Part shown: positions 35,760 through 55,475 of the stretch, in pieces
Position numbering within the stretch: position 1 is the stretch's first letter
Layout: each line of letters begins with the position of its first letter
Translations under genes and position numbers: made by a program
Assembly: GCA_023512835.1 (NCBI GenBank)
Contig: CM042089.1
Location: 11,609,759 to 11,673,758 of the forward strand
Length of the DNA stretch: 64,000 nt
Source: Taxillus chinensis
Lineage: Eukaryota > Streptophyta > Magnoliopsida > Santalales > Loranthaceae
Direction: 5' to 3'
Notes under the pieces: model-generated
The model's input: only the letters and a program-made list of their open reading frames with translations
Databases searched by the model: none
What the model was told of the DNA's origin: nothing

Positions 35760-38161
35760 TTATGATATTCCCGGCACAGACACCGAAACTTCTGGCTGAA
35801 GAAAAGGGTTGGCAATCTCATCCGTACCGTCGGTTGGTGATACAAGCATCACTGCAGTTCCCCTGCAAACCTTCAGTAAATAGCACACAGTCAGTTTAGG
35901 CAAAAAAGACCATAGAATTGAGTGAGATAGCGCTAATATAAAAATATGAATAATCACTATCAGCATAAGAAGTCACTCCGAACAGGCGACAAGCAGTCGT
36001 TAAAACTAATTCAATATCTGATTAGCAAAAGCTGAATGTTACTTTCAGCATCCAACATGTGAATTGAGAGAAATCTAAGCACCCCATACAGTATTTCTGA
36101 GGGAAAAAACTTACTATCAGGCCAAGATTCCTTGTCTGGTCAGTTGTCTTCAGAGGATCATCAGGGTCTGCAGCACGGAAACAGCAACACTAAATTAATG
36201 TTTTGTTTATGCAGAGATATGCATGATTTGATTGAATATTTTAAAATATAAGACATTTTCTCTCAAAAGTGAGTTGCACATTTAATTAACAGCACGGGAA
36301 AGACCGCAGCAAAACAAGCACTCGGATCATAAGTATCAACATGCAATAACCAAGCAACAATATTCGTTTAAATGCATAGTCCAAATGCAAATAATAATAA
36401 TAATGATTCTAACTCTTTCAGAGAAAGGACAATGATTTGAAACATGAGACAGCAATGTTATATCAGTGAAGGAGTTATGTAGCAAAGACGATGTACAAAA
36501 TGATTTAACAAAAGGAAAAATGAAAATTAAGAGCAATAAATTACGAAACAGCATTATCAATTATATATTAGAGCATCCACATCAGCTCCATCTTCTCTAT
36601 TCCTATTTTAATGGATGTATAGTAAAAATTTAAAGATATTTAAAAAATTACATGCATCAGGTCCTTCATTCTCTATTTCTATATAATAAATTATAATTTT
36701 ATATTTTGTATTTAATATTTTTTTAATTTCATCTATTTATTACAACCAATTAAAAATACACATATAACAAGAAATATATTAAAAAAATATTTAAAGAATG
36801 AATAGTAATTCTCCAAATATGGTAAAACTCTCTCCAATTTCTAAATTTATTCTCTAAATTTTAGAGTTTGAAGGACCTGATGTGGAATATTTTTTTCCAA
36901 AATTTAAAAATTTCTTTAAATTTTAGAGTTTGAAGGTCTTAGTGTGGATGCTCTTAAATATTAAAATTTCCAACAACACACAGTTTAAATGAAATTCATA
37001 TAGGAAAACAAAATTTACATCAACATATTTTTACACCACAAATAATGAATCATAAAGTCATTACCTCTCAGAAACTCTACAGCCTCATCTAGGACAAGGT
37101 TCAGAAGCTGATCGTATCCTTTTAGAGTTCCAGTTACTGTAAAATTAATTTAAAAAAAAAAAGCGCACACAAGCACACATTATAAGGTAACAATTGTGAA
37201 CAACAAATGAGGCATTTCTGGGACTAAAATAAAGAGCTTCATCATATTTTAACTGATCTATCAGATATAACAAGGTAATTCACAGTTCACGCAGAATCCA
37301 AGATTATTCAATTACAATCTAATTGTTAATTTATCAAGCAACAAGAACAATAGAACGAAATAAACAGTAACCTTGTCTTCCACCAGTAAGCTTGACTTGC
37401 ACGCCTTTGTCAACAAACTTGGCCAAATCCAGAACAGTTTCTTTCCTGCCTGACTAATAGCCATGTGCATGTAACAACATTTAAAAACAAGAGTGGCAAA
37501 AAAAAAACTGAGAATCATCAAATATCCAACCATTTTTGTGTCACTAATTTCCTATTTCCTTCTCATTTCCCAGTTCAAATTAATTTTCTTATTAAAACAC
37601 AGATTTAATTTAGATTTTCCTGGAAACGTGGCAATTTCGGTAACAATATAAATGCTTCACACAATACACTGAAAACCTAAAATATCTGAGGGGTGGTTAT
37701 ATTCCGCGATCATCGTTCAGTGTCGTGTTATGTAGCTTGGAGTCGGAAGCTACAGTGATAGTTAAATGCAATGTTATGGGAAAGGAAGTCGCTTTGGTTT
37801 TCAAGATTGAACTACACCACATTAAGTCACACTGTCACAGTGAAAGAAACCATTAAAATATTGTACTTGTAGCTATAACCAAACGAAAGAAGCAATCAAT
37901 CAAAGTCACCTCTCTTGGCCAATAGTCAGGAGTAAGTAGTGTAGATATCCATGATTCACATCAATAGATAATAAAATAACAAATTTTCAAATTCTACCTT
38001 TAAAATATTGTATTTTGTAGTTAGGCCAAGCCAAACGAATGTAGCACTCAATCAAAACCATCTCTCTTAACAGGCCAACACTCAATAGTACTAAATATTC
38101 ACAATTCACTGGGTAGTAACAAATTTGCAATTTGAAGCAGGGTTGGCGAGTGGGATACCAT
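35760..38161 (-). CDS. LSM7: LSM7, U6 snRNA-associated Sm-like protein
   Basis: Exons after the start: 37453-37372, 37136-37065, 36167-36115 and 35870-35760 (TAA). These encode SGRKETVLDLAKFVDKGVQV, then the Sm1 core, PLKTTDQTRNLGLIV and the Sm2 block VCRGTAVMLVSP. With an initiating Met the protein is 106 residues (Arabidopsis LSM7 is about 99). Codon 2 (TCA) is the first codon of the 37453 exon, so the ATG must sit at the very end of an upstream exon. One candidate is ATG at 38161-38159 followed by GTATCC, which sets the right limit here; this is a guess. LSM7 is part of the LSM1-7 mRNA-decay ring and the LSM2-8 U6 snRNA ring. Intron 36168-37064 hosts a MITE. Confidence 0.9.
36571..36953. 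mobile_element. Tourist-like MITE in an LSM7 intron, 383 bp
   Basis: The ends are GAGCATCCACATCAG and TTAGTGTGGATGCTC, flanked by TTA on both sides (36568-36570 and 36954-36956). Inner inverted similarity (CTCTATT, GAAGGACCTGATGTGGA) occurs. It is non-coding and lies wholly within the intron between the third and fourth LSM7 exons. Confidence 0.85.
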
Positions 38162-38199
38162 TATAAAGTTCCTCTTGAGCTGCTCTTCAAAAAAGAAAA

Positions 38200-38960
38200 A
38201 AAAAAGGGGGGGGGGGGGGGGGGAAGGTGCAGATGGGTCACTCAAAATATGAACTGTGGAAAATCCTGGCTTAGATTCTGTTACAATAAATAAAACAAAT
38301 AAATAAATAAAATGTCGTGGATTTGAAAACAAAAACATTAAAAAAAATCAATATTGCAGTTTCATGGTCTACTTTCTTCTAAACTAGAAATGAAGATGGT
38401 AACCTTCTGAAGCATACAAACGATGAAGCCATACTAATTCACCAAAAAGACAAAATATAACATACCAATAATAATAATAATAATAAAAGCCCTAGAATTG
38501 TATACAAAGGCATGACTACTGGCGATTACCAAAAACCGACAGACGAAACACACAACAATGAAACTTTAATGAATAAACAGCTAATGGGACACAATGATTT
38601 ATGGGTATGCAACGGAGACATGGCTACATGGGACGAATCGAAACAAAAACTAATTTTTTAAGAAAAAAAAATGTAACGAAGAAATATGAAGGCTTGCCCG
38701 GTGGGTTTGTTGGGTGGCGATGGAGAGGGATGGGGGAGGAGAGTCAGTCAACCAACGACCAAACCAGTCTCTTGAATCTCTTCTCTTCTCTTCTCTCCGC
38801 GTCGTCTGCCGGACCGGACCAACTTCCTTCTTCTTTCGAGTATAGGCGGAGTGGTCGGTCGGGCCTTTTTGCTCTCGGGCTGCTCGAAACAGGCCTTTGT
38901 ATCTCAAAACTCTCTAGTCGATGGAGGGGCATACCGAAACGATCCAAACAAAATCAAAAA
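38200..38960 (-). promoter_or_regulatory. Probable LSM7 5' UTR/promoter region
   Basis: On the minus strand 38860-38700 is purine/pyrimidine-biased (GAGAAGAGAAGAGAAGAG then CTCTCCATCGCCACCC) and GC-richer, typical of a plant leader. No ATG followed by GT occurs at 38600-38950 on this strand, so the leader probably belongs to a 5'-UTR exon separated from the start codon. A poly-G run lies at 38208-38222 and an AAT run at 38468-38484. Confidence 0.35.
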
Positions 38961-40250
38961 GGGTGTCGGAGAAATTTTGGTTACGTGAATAATTTTTTTA
39001 AAATCGATGGTTTTTTAAAACTATAAATACACATGAATTCTTATTACTTATAAATATTTTTAAATTTATCTTACAGTTTTAAAAAATAATTATATTTTTA
39101 CAAATAATAGAATCACACCAATGAACCCTTTTTTAGTTTTATGATTTTTTTTTATTTAAATTCTTATTTTTTTTATAAACTTTCATTCTTATTTAAATTT
39201 AATTCGTAACTAAAATTACATTTAAAAAAAATACTTATATTTGACACAGTTTTAGTTTTAAAACTTAATTGCACGCATATTAAGCCGGAAATCTCTCTCC
39301 TTGCTGTTGCTACACCAAACCACCTTGAAGACCATCACCGCCCCCACTTCACCTCAACCTTCTTTGAACCTTATCGATTGTGTCTTTGTCGACCAAATCC
39401 TCTTTTCTCCTTCTCTCTCCTAGGTTTCCTGGTTTTCTATTTATATGTGAACACGTACTAAAACCTCTAAAAACGTCCACTCATACTTTTTAATCATTAT
39501 TTTTTATTATTTTTATTCCAAGTAACACACTTATTAGAATTACCAAAATTATATTTGGAGATCACCAATGGTGTACCCTATCAATACAAAGATATGAGGC
39601 TACAACCACATTTACAATGGATTGCTCTTTCACTCTTTCATTGTCTCTCAATTCTATTACATTTAAAGCACTGATACAGTACAAAGTATAAAGAACGCGA
39701 ATCACCTCTTGTGCTTGTTCTTCTTGGAACCTGCTCGGCCTTTGCATATAATTTGTAATAGTCTACTTTTCTGCAACCTCCATCGATAACTAAGAGCACT
39801 TAGTATGTGTGTGTATATATATATACATGTATACATTGGTATCAACCAGAACCAATGCCAGAAGAAAAGCTTGACCAAAAATCAGAAGAGCTGGAACACA
39901 ATCGTCAACCACAGTAGTTGATAGATGACCATTGACTATGAGCTTTACTAACAGCAATAGCACGATAATGTTTTGGTTTCACGACAGCAACGGTTGGCAA
40001 TAGGCAAAGCAGTGGAGTAAAACGTTTCACGAGCATGCAGCCGTAATCAGGTTTGGGGCCAACAATCACGGCAACAGAGGCAGGTGATGACAACGACTAC
40101 CGTTTAGGCAGACAGTGGTGAAAACAGAGTCATTGGTCAAGCAACAATGGTAGTGCGGGCTGAATAGGTATGGGCACGTCGCGGAGGTGGCTTGGTTCGG
40201 ATGACAGCATGTCACATGCAGGGACGTTGTCTCGGTGGCGGCGAGAGCAA

Positions 40251-40286
<36 letters not shown>

Positions 40287-40950
40287 GAGACAACAGTGAA
40301 GTGATGAAAAGGAGGAGGGCTTAGGTGGAGAATGGAAGGTGGGGTGCCACGTTGAGCTTGGTTTTTAGTTTCTTCTAAAATTCGATGACTACAATTAATG
40401 CTCAAATGCATTAATAATCGAACTATTATAATTTGAGATGTTATTATATTAGTCATTTCGGGAAAATCCCAAGGTTAAGGGTATTTCCCCCCAACACCAA
40501 TCCCAATCAAGTCCTCAAATGTTTATGATATACCAAACTAAATTTAGGGGTGGCATTTGGCCTTCCAACTCAACCAACCGCCAACCACCGCCTCAATTTC
40601 TCGTCCAAAATGTCAATTGAACGGAATGAGAAATGAGGAGCATCATATAATGACAGTACAATACATTACAGTTATCACTTCCTCAGAAAAATGACCAATT
40701 ACCCCGAGCAGGGTACTTGCCCGTCTGGTTCTATCGTCGAATGATGTTACATTATAATGAGGATCATCCCTGGAGGGCACAAAACAACTCCAAAGTAACC
40801 ATGATGAAAAACTTCACTGGTGCTCAGCTGTAAATGGAACTCAAACATAGCTGAATTCGACTAGCTATCAACAGCACTAAGTCCTCAGAAGCTTTCAAAT
40901 GAACCTCTTTGATACAGACATTTTCTTTTATGTTGGTGGTGAATTCTTAA
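38961..40950. other. Intergenic DNA between LSM7 and the CK1 gene
   Basis: AT-rich DNA with a GA microsatellite at 40253-40286. No gene recognised. The part nearest 40951 should be 3' UTR of the kinase gene. Confidence 0.45.
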
Positions 40951-48485
<7,535 letters not shown>

Positions 48486-48981
48486 GGTGTTAATTGTTCC
48501 AAAGAAATCTAATTTTTTTGCAAAATCAAGGACCCTTGTATTCCCAAACAAACAACTACAGCATTACAATAATCAGCACATAAATAGTACAGGAGCTAGC
48601 TCGATGATGTTGTTTCTGTGTACATGCGTATGTAAGAGGGGGGAGGGAGGGAGACAAAGACAAACCCTAAGGTTGAGGCCTAGGGAAATCGAATCGAAAC
48701 ACTAGGGATCGGCGAAAAAGATGAACGGATTGACTTTTCCAAAAAAAAAAAACAGATTAAATCAACAACACAAACCAAACTAAACAAAATAAGATCCGTA
48801 TAGATCAAACAGACCGATTTGTCGGACCAGACCAAATCGAAGGAGGTTAGAAAAAATAGAATCTAGTGTACAACAAACAAATTGACGCGAAAACTCAGAA
48901 CGGGCACGGGTTTTGCGACCGTGTGTCTCTGCAACGAGGACAGGGAACGGTTTTCAAGGAAGAAAAGTTGGGGATTTTAAG

Positions 48982-49015
<34 letters not shown>

Positions 49016-49110
49016 CACGGTGAAGGGGAAGGGGAAGGGGGGGAAGGAGACTTGCGTTATTGTGTGGAATGAAAAATGGGGGCTTGCATTACCGGCTGTA
49101 TTTGTTTTAT
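48486..49110 (-). promoter_or_regulatory. 5' flank of the CK1-like gene
   Basis: Includes a GA microsatellite at 48980-49015 (CT-rich in gene sense) and a GC-richer patch at 48890-49060, consistent with a 5' UTR and promoter. No clear TATA box is placed. Confidence 0.4.
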
Positions 49111-50528
49111 TAATTTATTTATTCATTTAATTGTTTTTTGTTTTGCTGAGAAATAACCGCGCTCCGGTAATAGTCAAGAAGATGATTAAGGAAACGGGAA
49201 AGGGAAATAAATAAATAAAAGAAAAAGAAAAGATGGGTGACTTGGCGGTGGAGGGGACTGCCCAATGGCCGTCTCAAACTTTCTCTTTCATTAAAAAAGA
49301 GTCCGAAATTAAGGGATTAAAATAATGGGATTTTACAGTGAGGGTGAGGTGGTGGTGGGCGCATGAGTCATCAATGGGGACAGGTAAGTAATCAATCAAT
49401 GCCTAAGTTTTGAAAATCACAAGGTAAATTTTGTCTGTGCGACACGCACCAGTCACACTGTTTGTGTTGTGTGCTGTGTGCTGTGGTTGGATGATTCGTT
49501 ACCGTTTATGACACGTGTCAGAAATGTTTTGGAATGTTTTACTGTGTTGACACTACATGTCATTAACAACAATAAATATTTGTACAATTCGCTCGTGATA
49601 TCTTTATGTAATTGTGAGAAATTGAACAGTTATGATTTTTTTTTCTTCTTCGAATTAATTGATCATCACATCATCATTCTCCGTACTTGCGATTAACAAA
49701 TACACAACCATTCCTAATGTTAAAAACTTGTACATGAGAACTGTTACATGTCCTAGTAGTTACTTGCATTAACAGATTAAAATATTAATTAAAGCTATAC
49801 GCACTGGTGCGCGCAGGTAATTGCATGTATGGATGTCTGTATGTATGTTTCACCAAAATTGGACTCGCCTCGCCTGACACATGATTACTTTTTTTTTTTT
49901 TTTGGAAAAAAGATAGATTATTGACGATTATTATTTTAAATATTAATTGAAGATCTACCCCTACCCGTAATGGTAATTGTATAAGCAGTATGATAATGAC
50001 GCGTGATTCCTCCCCTCCTCAATGGGCAGCCAAACACCAACCGGGAAATATTATTATTCTCGGGATTGCCAGATAAGAGCCACCCAGGCCACCAGCCGGT
50101 GGCAAGGCTATGTTTGGTAACATCAGCGGTCACAGGAGGGTGGTGGTCTTGGTCTCTCTGGTCCAACTCTAACGGTCCCCTACGACACACATGGATTTTT
50201 TGGTCTCGCATATGGCCATGACCATTGATTCATATCCCCCTACGATCAGGTGTTTCATTCCACGCATGGCTAATAATTTTGTAATGCTGTGTTCCAAACA
50301 GGGTCAAATGAAAGAGGAAGGAATGTAATTGCGTTTGACGAAGGAAAATTATTCTTTTATAAATTTGATGATTTTTCTAAAAATATACACATTTGCCTCA
50401 TCGGCAAGACTCATCAAAATGTCACCACCCACCCCTCCCCTCGCTCGCCCGATGATAGGAAACAGAGCCGCAATAATTCTACTACCAGCTTTTTAATTAA
50501 AGGACTTTCATAATCATTCTTTGGGGGT
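49111..50528. other. Intergenic DNA, no gene
   Basis: Mixed composition. Short frames at 49930-50220 on both strands are not supported by any recognised family. A T run lies at 49889-49904. Confidence 0.45.
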
Positions 50529-50640
<112 letters not shown>

Positions 50641-50849
50641 TTTATTTTTTTATTTAATATTTAAATTAAAAAATAATTTAAATATTAATATTCAATTTAA
50701 AAATAAATGTCAAAAATTTTTTTTTTTTTTTTCGTCAATGGTGGTGGCTTCTCAAAATGCAGACAAAATAGAGCATTCGAAGAAAGGGAGCCCTCAAGCG
50801 TCTCCTTTGATTCTCCTACTTCTTCCCCAAATTGAATAAGGAACAATGA

Positions 50850-51085
50850 TTTGCACGTGGGGAGGTCGTGCCAAGAAAGGTTGATTTGCGCGGGGGGAGG
50901 TCATGCCGGGGAGATCTTCATCAGAGAGGTCACGCTGGGGGAGATTTGCGCCGGGGGAAGTTGGTCGAGGGAGGTAGTGTCGCACCGGTGGAGATCTGTG
51001 CCAGGGGAGGTAGCTTCACGCCGGGAGGAGTCCGCACGCATAGGGGGAGGTAGCGTTCGTGCAACGGGAGCAGCAGACGGCGATG
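50850..51085. repeat. G-rich imperfect repeats
   Basis: About seven diverged copies of a roughly 30-base motif containing GGGGGAGGT and GCGCCGG-type words. Frames run open on both strands, but this reflects composition, not a recognised protein. The G runs could form G-quadruplexes. Confidence 0.5.
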
Positions 51086-51099
51086 GCGGCAGCTTATCG

Positions 51100-52599
51100 A
51101 AAAACACGTAAAAACAGAGTACAACAATTATAAAACATCAAATTAGTGTTTTCATTTTTTGACACTCAAAATAATTTGTTTTCAAAAACAAAAATTGATA
51201 GAGATGCCAAATATATGAATATTTTCTGCACTTAAATACAAAAAATCAAAAACAAAAACAGCAACCAGGCTGAACTAGAGCCTGTCAAGGATGGTTAATA
51301 GTATCAGCTTAAATGGGTGCATTGTTATCTTACAAAATCGAACGTAGGTAAAAAAATAATAATAAACAGATTACTGAAAATTCAAAATCCACCAAACGGG
51401 TTGTGGCGGCGCGAGCCCAATCTAATGCCATGTACGAGAAAATGTCAAAAGACTATCGACAGAAATTCTAGCAAAGCACCAAAAAAAAAAAAAAACAGGA
51501 GGAGGAGGTCATGTCCATGATTTTGTACTCCAGCTCAGGAGTCAAGAGGAAAATAACTTCACTACCATAGAAGGGCAACATCTGAATATCCAAAATATTG
51601 GATGTTTATTCCCGTTTGCCGTTTCATTTTTTAATAATATTTATAATAATAATAATAATAATAAATATTAAAAAAAACGTTCGCCATCCGCAGTAGTAAC
51701 TTGTCTTCGAAAGAACACCGTTCTCGCCAGTGCTTTGGATGGCCCATTAGACTACAAGCAAAAAGGAAAATTAGAAAGGGGCAAACTGCTACAAATATAA
51801 GGGTATAAGGCTTCTCACTTTCAACAAGACAGCAACAGAGACGCACTCAACGACTCCGTAAAGTTCCTTTCATCTGTGGCATTATATTCAAACTCAAATG
51901 TAACCCAGAATTTGAAGCTTTACTGCTGAGCAATGCAATGGCAATAACTTTCACCACAAAATTGTATCTATGTACGGACTCCAGATTTTTGGAGCAAACA
52001 TCTTCCAGCTTTGTACATCATGACCTGTGTTGCAGTTATACAAAAATCCTGCACTTCACGGAACACGCCCTTTATTCAATTTCTATTAAAACCTCCAAAC
52101 TCTCTTGTCCCTTCTTACCCATTGCCTCAATCCATACTGGGAATAAAAATTGTTCGCCAAAGAATACTAATGGGCCTGTTTTCACTTTTCAGGTTGCAAG
52201 CATGTGTCAAGGGATTGGATTTAGCGTGCCCTCCTGTGCGACACCTAGCTCACTCACCCTTCATTAATTCGGACATTCCTCTTCTCCTTGATGCTCTTGG
52301 TGCTGGGGTGACATATTTCACCGAGAGCTATTATTAGTATATAGCTCCAGCCGCCAGGAGCAGGTAGGCAGTTTTTAAACCGGCATTCAAATGGGGTGGG
52401 TTTAAGACACCTGCCTCCCCTGTTAAGCATTCTGTTGTTAGTGTTGTTAATGAAGGCCCCAAAGAACCTGTCTTGTCTTATGATTTGTCACATTAGGCAT
52501 GAATCAAGCTTCCTCACTGGCAAGAAATTAATCACATTGGCTCGTCCAAAATCTGTGAACTCATGCTCAATAATTTCTCCAATCCCATTATTTTCACTC
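51100..52599. other. Downstream region of the PPR gene
   Basis: A TAA microsatellite lies at 51640-51663. The portion next to 52600 is probably PPR 3' UTR. No other gene is supported. Confidence 0.4.
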
Positions 52600-54774
52600 T
52601 CACCAGTAATCTCTACACGAGCATTCCCCATCCTTGAAATGGTGAAACCTGCTATTATCCCTCACAATTATCTCCCTTGCAACAATCTTTGAGATTAATT
52701 TAATCACCGTGTGACAGTCAATGCACACCCGGATATTCTTCGTGACACGGATGGTCATTCCAGGAGGAGTACTAATTATGCCATAGGCTATGGCAAGCCT
52801 CTCACTGTGGCTGCTTAGCAAGCGTCTCTTTTGCTCATCGTCAATGTCGTGGAGCACTTCCCTTATGTCAGGAACATACCCTTCACGTTCCATCCGCTCC
52901 GAGAGAACACCTAGAGCCTCATTTATTCTGTCATAATCTGGGTGTGTCTTGTCTCCAGCTACAAAGGCATGCACCTTGTTCTTTATTTCAATCCAGCTGC
53001 ACGCAGGTTTCTTCCTCATGCCCTTATCCCTCATAAGAACTCTCAACTTCGCCGCATCTCTCCACCTTCCAACGGCTGCGTACACATTTGAGAGAAGAAC
53101 ATGAGCGCCCAAATTTTGGGGGTCAACCCTGAATATATTTTCGGCCACCTTCTCAGCCAGCTCAACGTTTTTATGGATCCTACAAGCAGCCAACAAGGTA
53201 GCCCAGACGCTTGCTGTAGGAATATTGGGCATGCTCACGATGAAGTCAAAAGCTTCTTCCAGCCTACCCACCCGACCAAGGAGGTCTGCCATAGCACCAT
53301 AATGGTCCAAATCTGGAGCAATGCCATAATCCCGAGTCATGCTTCTAAAATACTTCCACCCTTCATCTCTAAACCCAGAATGGCTGCACGCAGTTAGAAC
53401 AGCCACAAATGCCCCAGCGTTTGGCTTCACTCCTTCCATGGCCATCTGCTCAAATAAGGAGATGGCAAGGCAAGCATCCCCGTGCAGAGCATAGCCCATT
53501 ATGATGGCAGTCCATGCCACCGTGTCATGGACCTCCATGCGATCAAATATGCACCTAGCGAACACAATGTTCCCACATTTGGCATACATGTCCACCAACG
53601 CGCTAGCTACAAACACATTCATTTCAAAGCCAACCCTCACAATGTACCCATGGAGTTGCTTCCCTAGACGCAGTGCGGTCAAATTAGCGCAAGCCGGGAT
53701 GATGCTGGAGAAGGAGACACACACGGGCTTCACATTAGCCATCACCATACTCCGGAAATAGTTTAGGCCCAAATAAAAAAGACCGTTCTGCACACACCCA
53801 GCAATGATAGAGTTCCACGAGATTCTATCACGCCGCGGCAAGAGGTGAAAAACCCTGATAGAAGCCTCCACAAGGGTGCATTTACCATACATGTAGATCA
53901 AGCAACTTCCAATGTTCACGCCCGAGTCAAACCCGCGTCTAACGGCGTACCCATGAATCTCCTTCCCCTTGGAAACGTTCACATACTCTGCGAATATGGG
54001 CAACACACTCGACAAAGTAAAAGAGTCGGGCTTCAGGGACGAAGAGTTCTTCCCCATCTCCCGAAGCATCCCCAGGGCCTCCTCGTACATCCCATTCTGC
54101 GCATTTCCAGCAATGATGGTGTTCCACGAAACGAGGTCCCGCCTGGGCATGGACTCAAAGACCTTCCACAAGCTGGCCCCTGCATCATCCAAAGCTCCAA
54201 TTCTACCGACCCGTGCCTGTTCCGGCATATCGTCGAGCACCTGGGGAGCGCGGACGGAGCGGTGGAACTTGGAGTAGAGGTTGAGGAGCGCATTGGCGGT
54301 GTAGAGATCAGAGTCGAGGCCGAGGCGGACGGCGCAGGCGTGGACGGAGAGGCCGAGGGCGGGGCGGGGAAGCAGGGCGCACGCCTTGAGGACGGAGGGG
54401 AAGACGTTGCAGTCGGGGTGGGTGCCGGCGGCGCGCATGCGGGAGAAGGCGGCGAGGCAGTGTGAGGCGCAGCCGTGGGAGGCGAGGCAGCGGATGAGGG
54501 ACTTCCAGTCAGCGGCGGAGGGGAGGCAGGGAAGGGCGGCGAAGAGGAGGAGGCAGGGGCGGAGGAGGGCGAGGTTGGAGTAGATGGAGAGGAGGAGGGA
54601 GGTGGGGTGTGGGGAAGTGATGGGGGATGTGGCGACGCATATGGCGTGGAGCTGGTGGGCCTGGGATTGGGTTTTGATGGCTGATCGGGTTTCCAGGAGG
54701 GCTCTCACTCTGCTGCCCACTCCTTCCGCTCCTACCTCGCTACTGCGGCCGCCTCCTCCTTGGTTTGAGCTCAT
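52600..54774 (-). CDS. PLS-class PPR protein with E and DYW domains, similar to Arabidopsis At3g23330
   Basis: A single exon of 724 codons plus stop. The start is the ATG at 54772-54774 (MSSNQGGGG); no ATG lies further upstream in frame. The body is PLS-type PPR repeats, for example [26 protein letters not shown] and [15 protein letters not shown]. Then comes the E region beginning about [11 protein letters not shown], and a complete DYW domain ending CSCRDYW. The cytidine-deaminase-like signature is intact: HSE at 656 and CIDC with Cys684 and Cys687. DYW-PPR proteins act in C-to-U RNA editing in chloroplasts or mitochondria. The target site cannot be told from sequence. Overall layout matches my memory of At3g23330. 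The 5' third is markedly GC-rich compared with the rest. Confidence 0.95.
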   Translation of the reverse strand: MSSNQGGGGRSSEVGAEGVGSRVRALLETRSAIKTQSQAHQLHAICVATSPITSPHPTSLLLSIYSNLALLRPCLLLFAALPCLPSAADWKSLIRCLASHGCASHCLAAFSRMRAAGTHPDCNVFPSVLKACALLPRPALGLSVHACAVRLGLDSDLYTANALLNLYSKFHRSVRAPQVLDDMPEQARVGRIGALDDAGASLWKVFESMPRRDLVSWNTIIAGNAQNGMYEEALGMLREMGKNSSSLKPDSFTLSSVLPIFAEYVNVSKGKEIHGYAVRRGFDSGVNIGSCLIYMYGKCTLVEASIRVFHLLPRRDRISWNSIIAGCVQNGLFYLGLNYFRSMVMANVKPVCVSFSSIIPACANLTALRLGKQLHGYIVRVGFEMNVFVASALVDMYAKCGNIVFARCIFDRMEVHDTVAWTAIIMGYALHGDACLAISLFEQMAMEGVKPNAGAFVAVLTACSHSGFRDEGWKYFRSMTRDYGIAPDLDHYGAMADLLGRVGRLEEAFDFIVSMPNIPTASVWATLLAACRIHKNVELAEKVAENIFRVDPQNLGAHVLLSNVYAAVGRWRDAAKLRVLMRDKGMRKKPACSWIEIKNKVHAFVAGDKTHPDYDRINEALGVLSERMEREGYVPDIREVLHDIDDEQKRRLLSSHSERLAIAYGIISTPPGMTIRVTKNIRVCIDCHTVIKLISKIVAREIIVRDNSRFHHFKDGECSCRDYW

Positions 54775-54887
54775 TTTTTGGATTGTTATCACTTTTGTCT
54801 TCTTGTTAGTCCCCCAACCTTTTGGGCCTTTAGCAAGTCACCGAGAGGAGTGAGGACAAAAGGATGTTTTAGTATGCGAGCGTTTTA

Positions 54888-55110
54888 GGGCATGTTTGTT
54901 TCACCTGTTTTCTGTTTTCGTTTTAAAATGTGATAGCTGTTTTCGAGTATAAAAATTATAAAACTGAAAACAATAAAATGTTGTTTTCATTCTTTAGGAC
55001 ATAAAAAATAAAAATAAGTTTTTGTTGTTTTCAATTTTTATTTTTTTTACCCGAAAACAGCTATTACATTTTGAAAACGAAAACAGAAAACACCCCAACC
55101 AAACATGCCC
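54888..55110. mobile_element. Foldback MITE, 223 bp, TSD TTA
   Basis: The ends are GGGCATGTTTG and CAAACATGCCC, with long inverted similarity inward (CTGTTTTCG facing CGAAAACAG). TTA occurs on both sides (54885-54887 and 55111-55113). It lies about 110 bases upstream of the PPR start. The empty site is preserved in the neighbouring duplicate near 55300-55320. Confidence 0.9.
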
Positions 55111-55111
55111 T

Positions 55112-55475
55112 TAATATCCCATGGCGAAATGGGCAAAGGAAAGTGAGCATATTGCTACGGGTTGAAAATTTTAATCTACAGGTACTTAATAAGTTATTAG
55201 TTTTGGATTATTTTTGTCTAGTGAGTAAAGTAAGTTTAATTTTCAATCGGTTTGTATAAAATGGTCAAATTTTCTTGATCAGTTTAGTGTGCTCAAGTAT
55301 GCGAGTGATTGTATCCCATGGGAAAATGGGGAAAGAAAAGTGAGCATATTGCTGCGGGTTGAGAATTTTAATCCGTATGGTACTTAATAAATGACTAGTT
55401 TTGGATTATCTTTGTCTCGTGAGTAGAACAGGTTTAATTCTCGGTTTGTTTGTGTAGAAATGGTCAAATTCTCTC
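55112..55475. repeat. Tandem duplication of about 165 bp units
   Basis: Copy 1 (55115-55279) and copy 2 (55313-55473) share ATCCCATGG, AAGTGAGCATATTGCT, GGTTGA-AATTTTAATC, TTTTGGATTAT and AATGGTCAAATT. Homology extends left across the MITE: AGTATGCGAG at 54871 and at 55297. The repeat resembles part of 28760-28865, so it is a dispersed family. Confidence 0.8.

Noticed and set aside
48486..48551. Possible N-terminal extension of the CK1-like kinase
   Set aside because: The frame is open upstream, but no ATG precedes the conserved MDQVIGG start; the apparent first codon is TTG.
50850..51127. Frames in the G-rich repeats
   Set aside because: They are open on both strands because of biased composition; no protein family is recognised.
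54775..54792. Longer PPR start at 54792
   Set aside because: That codon is GTG; the first ATG is at 54774.
53101..54853. Several plus-strand frames over the PPR gene
   Set aside because: They are antisense shadows of the intact 724-codon PPR frame.
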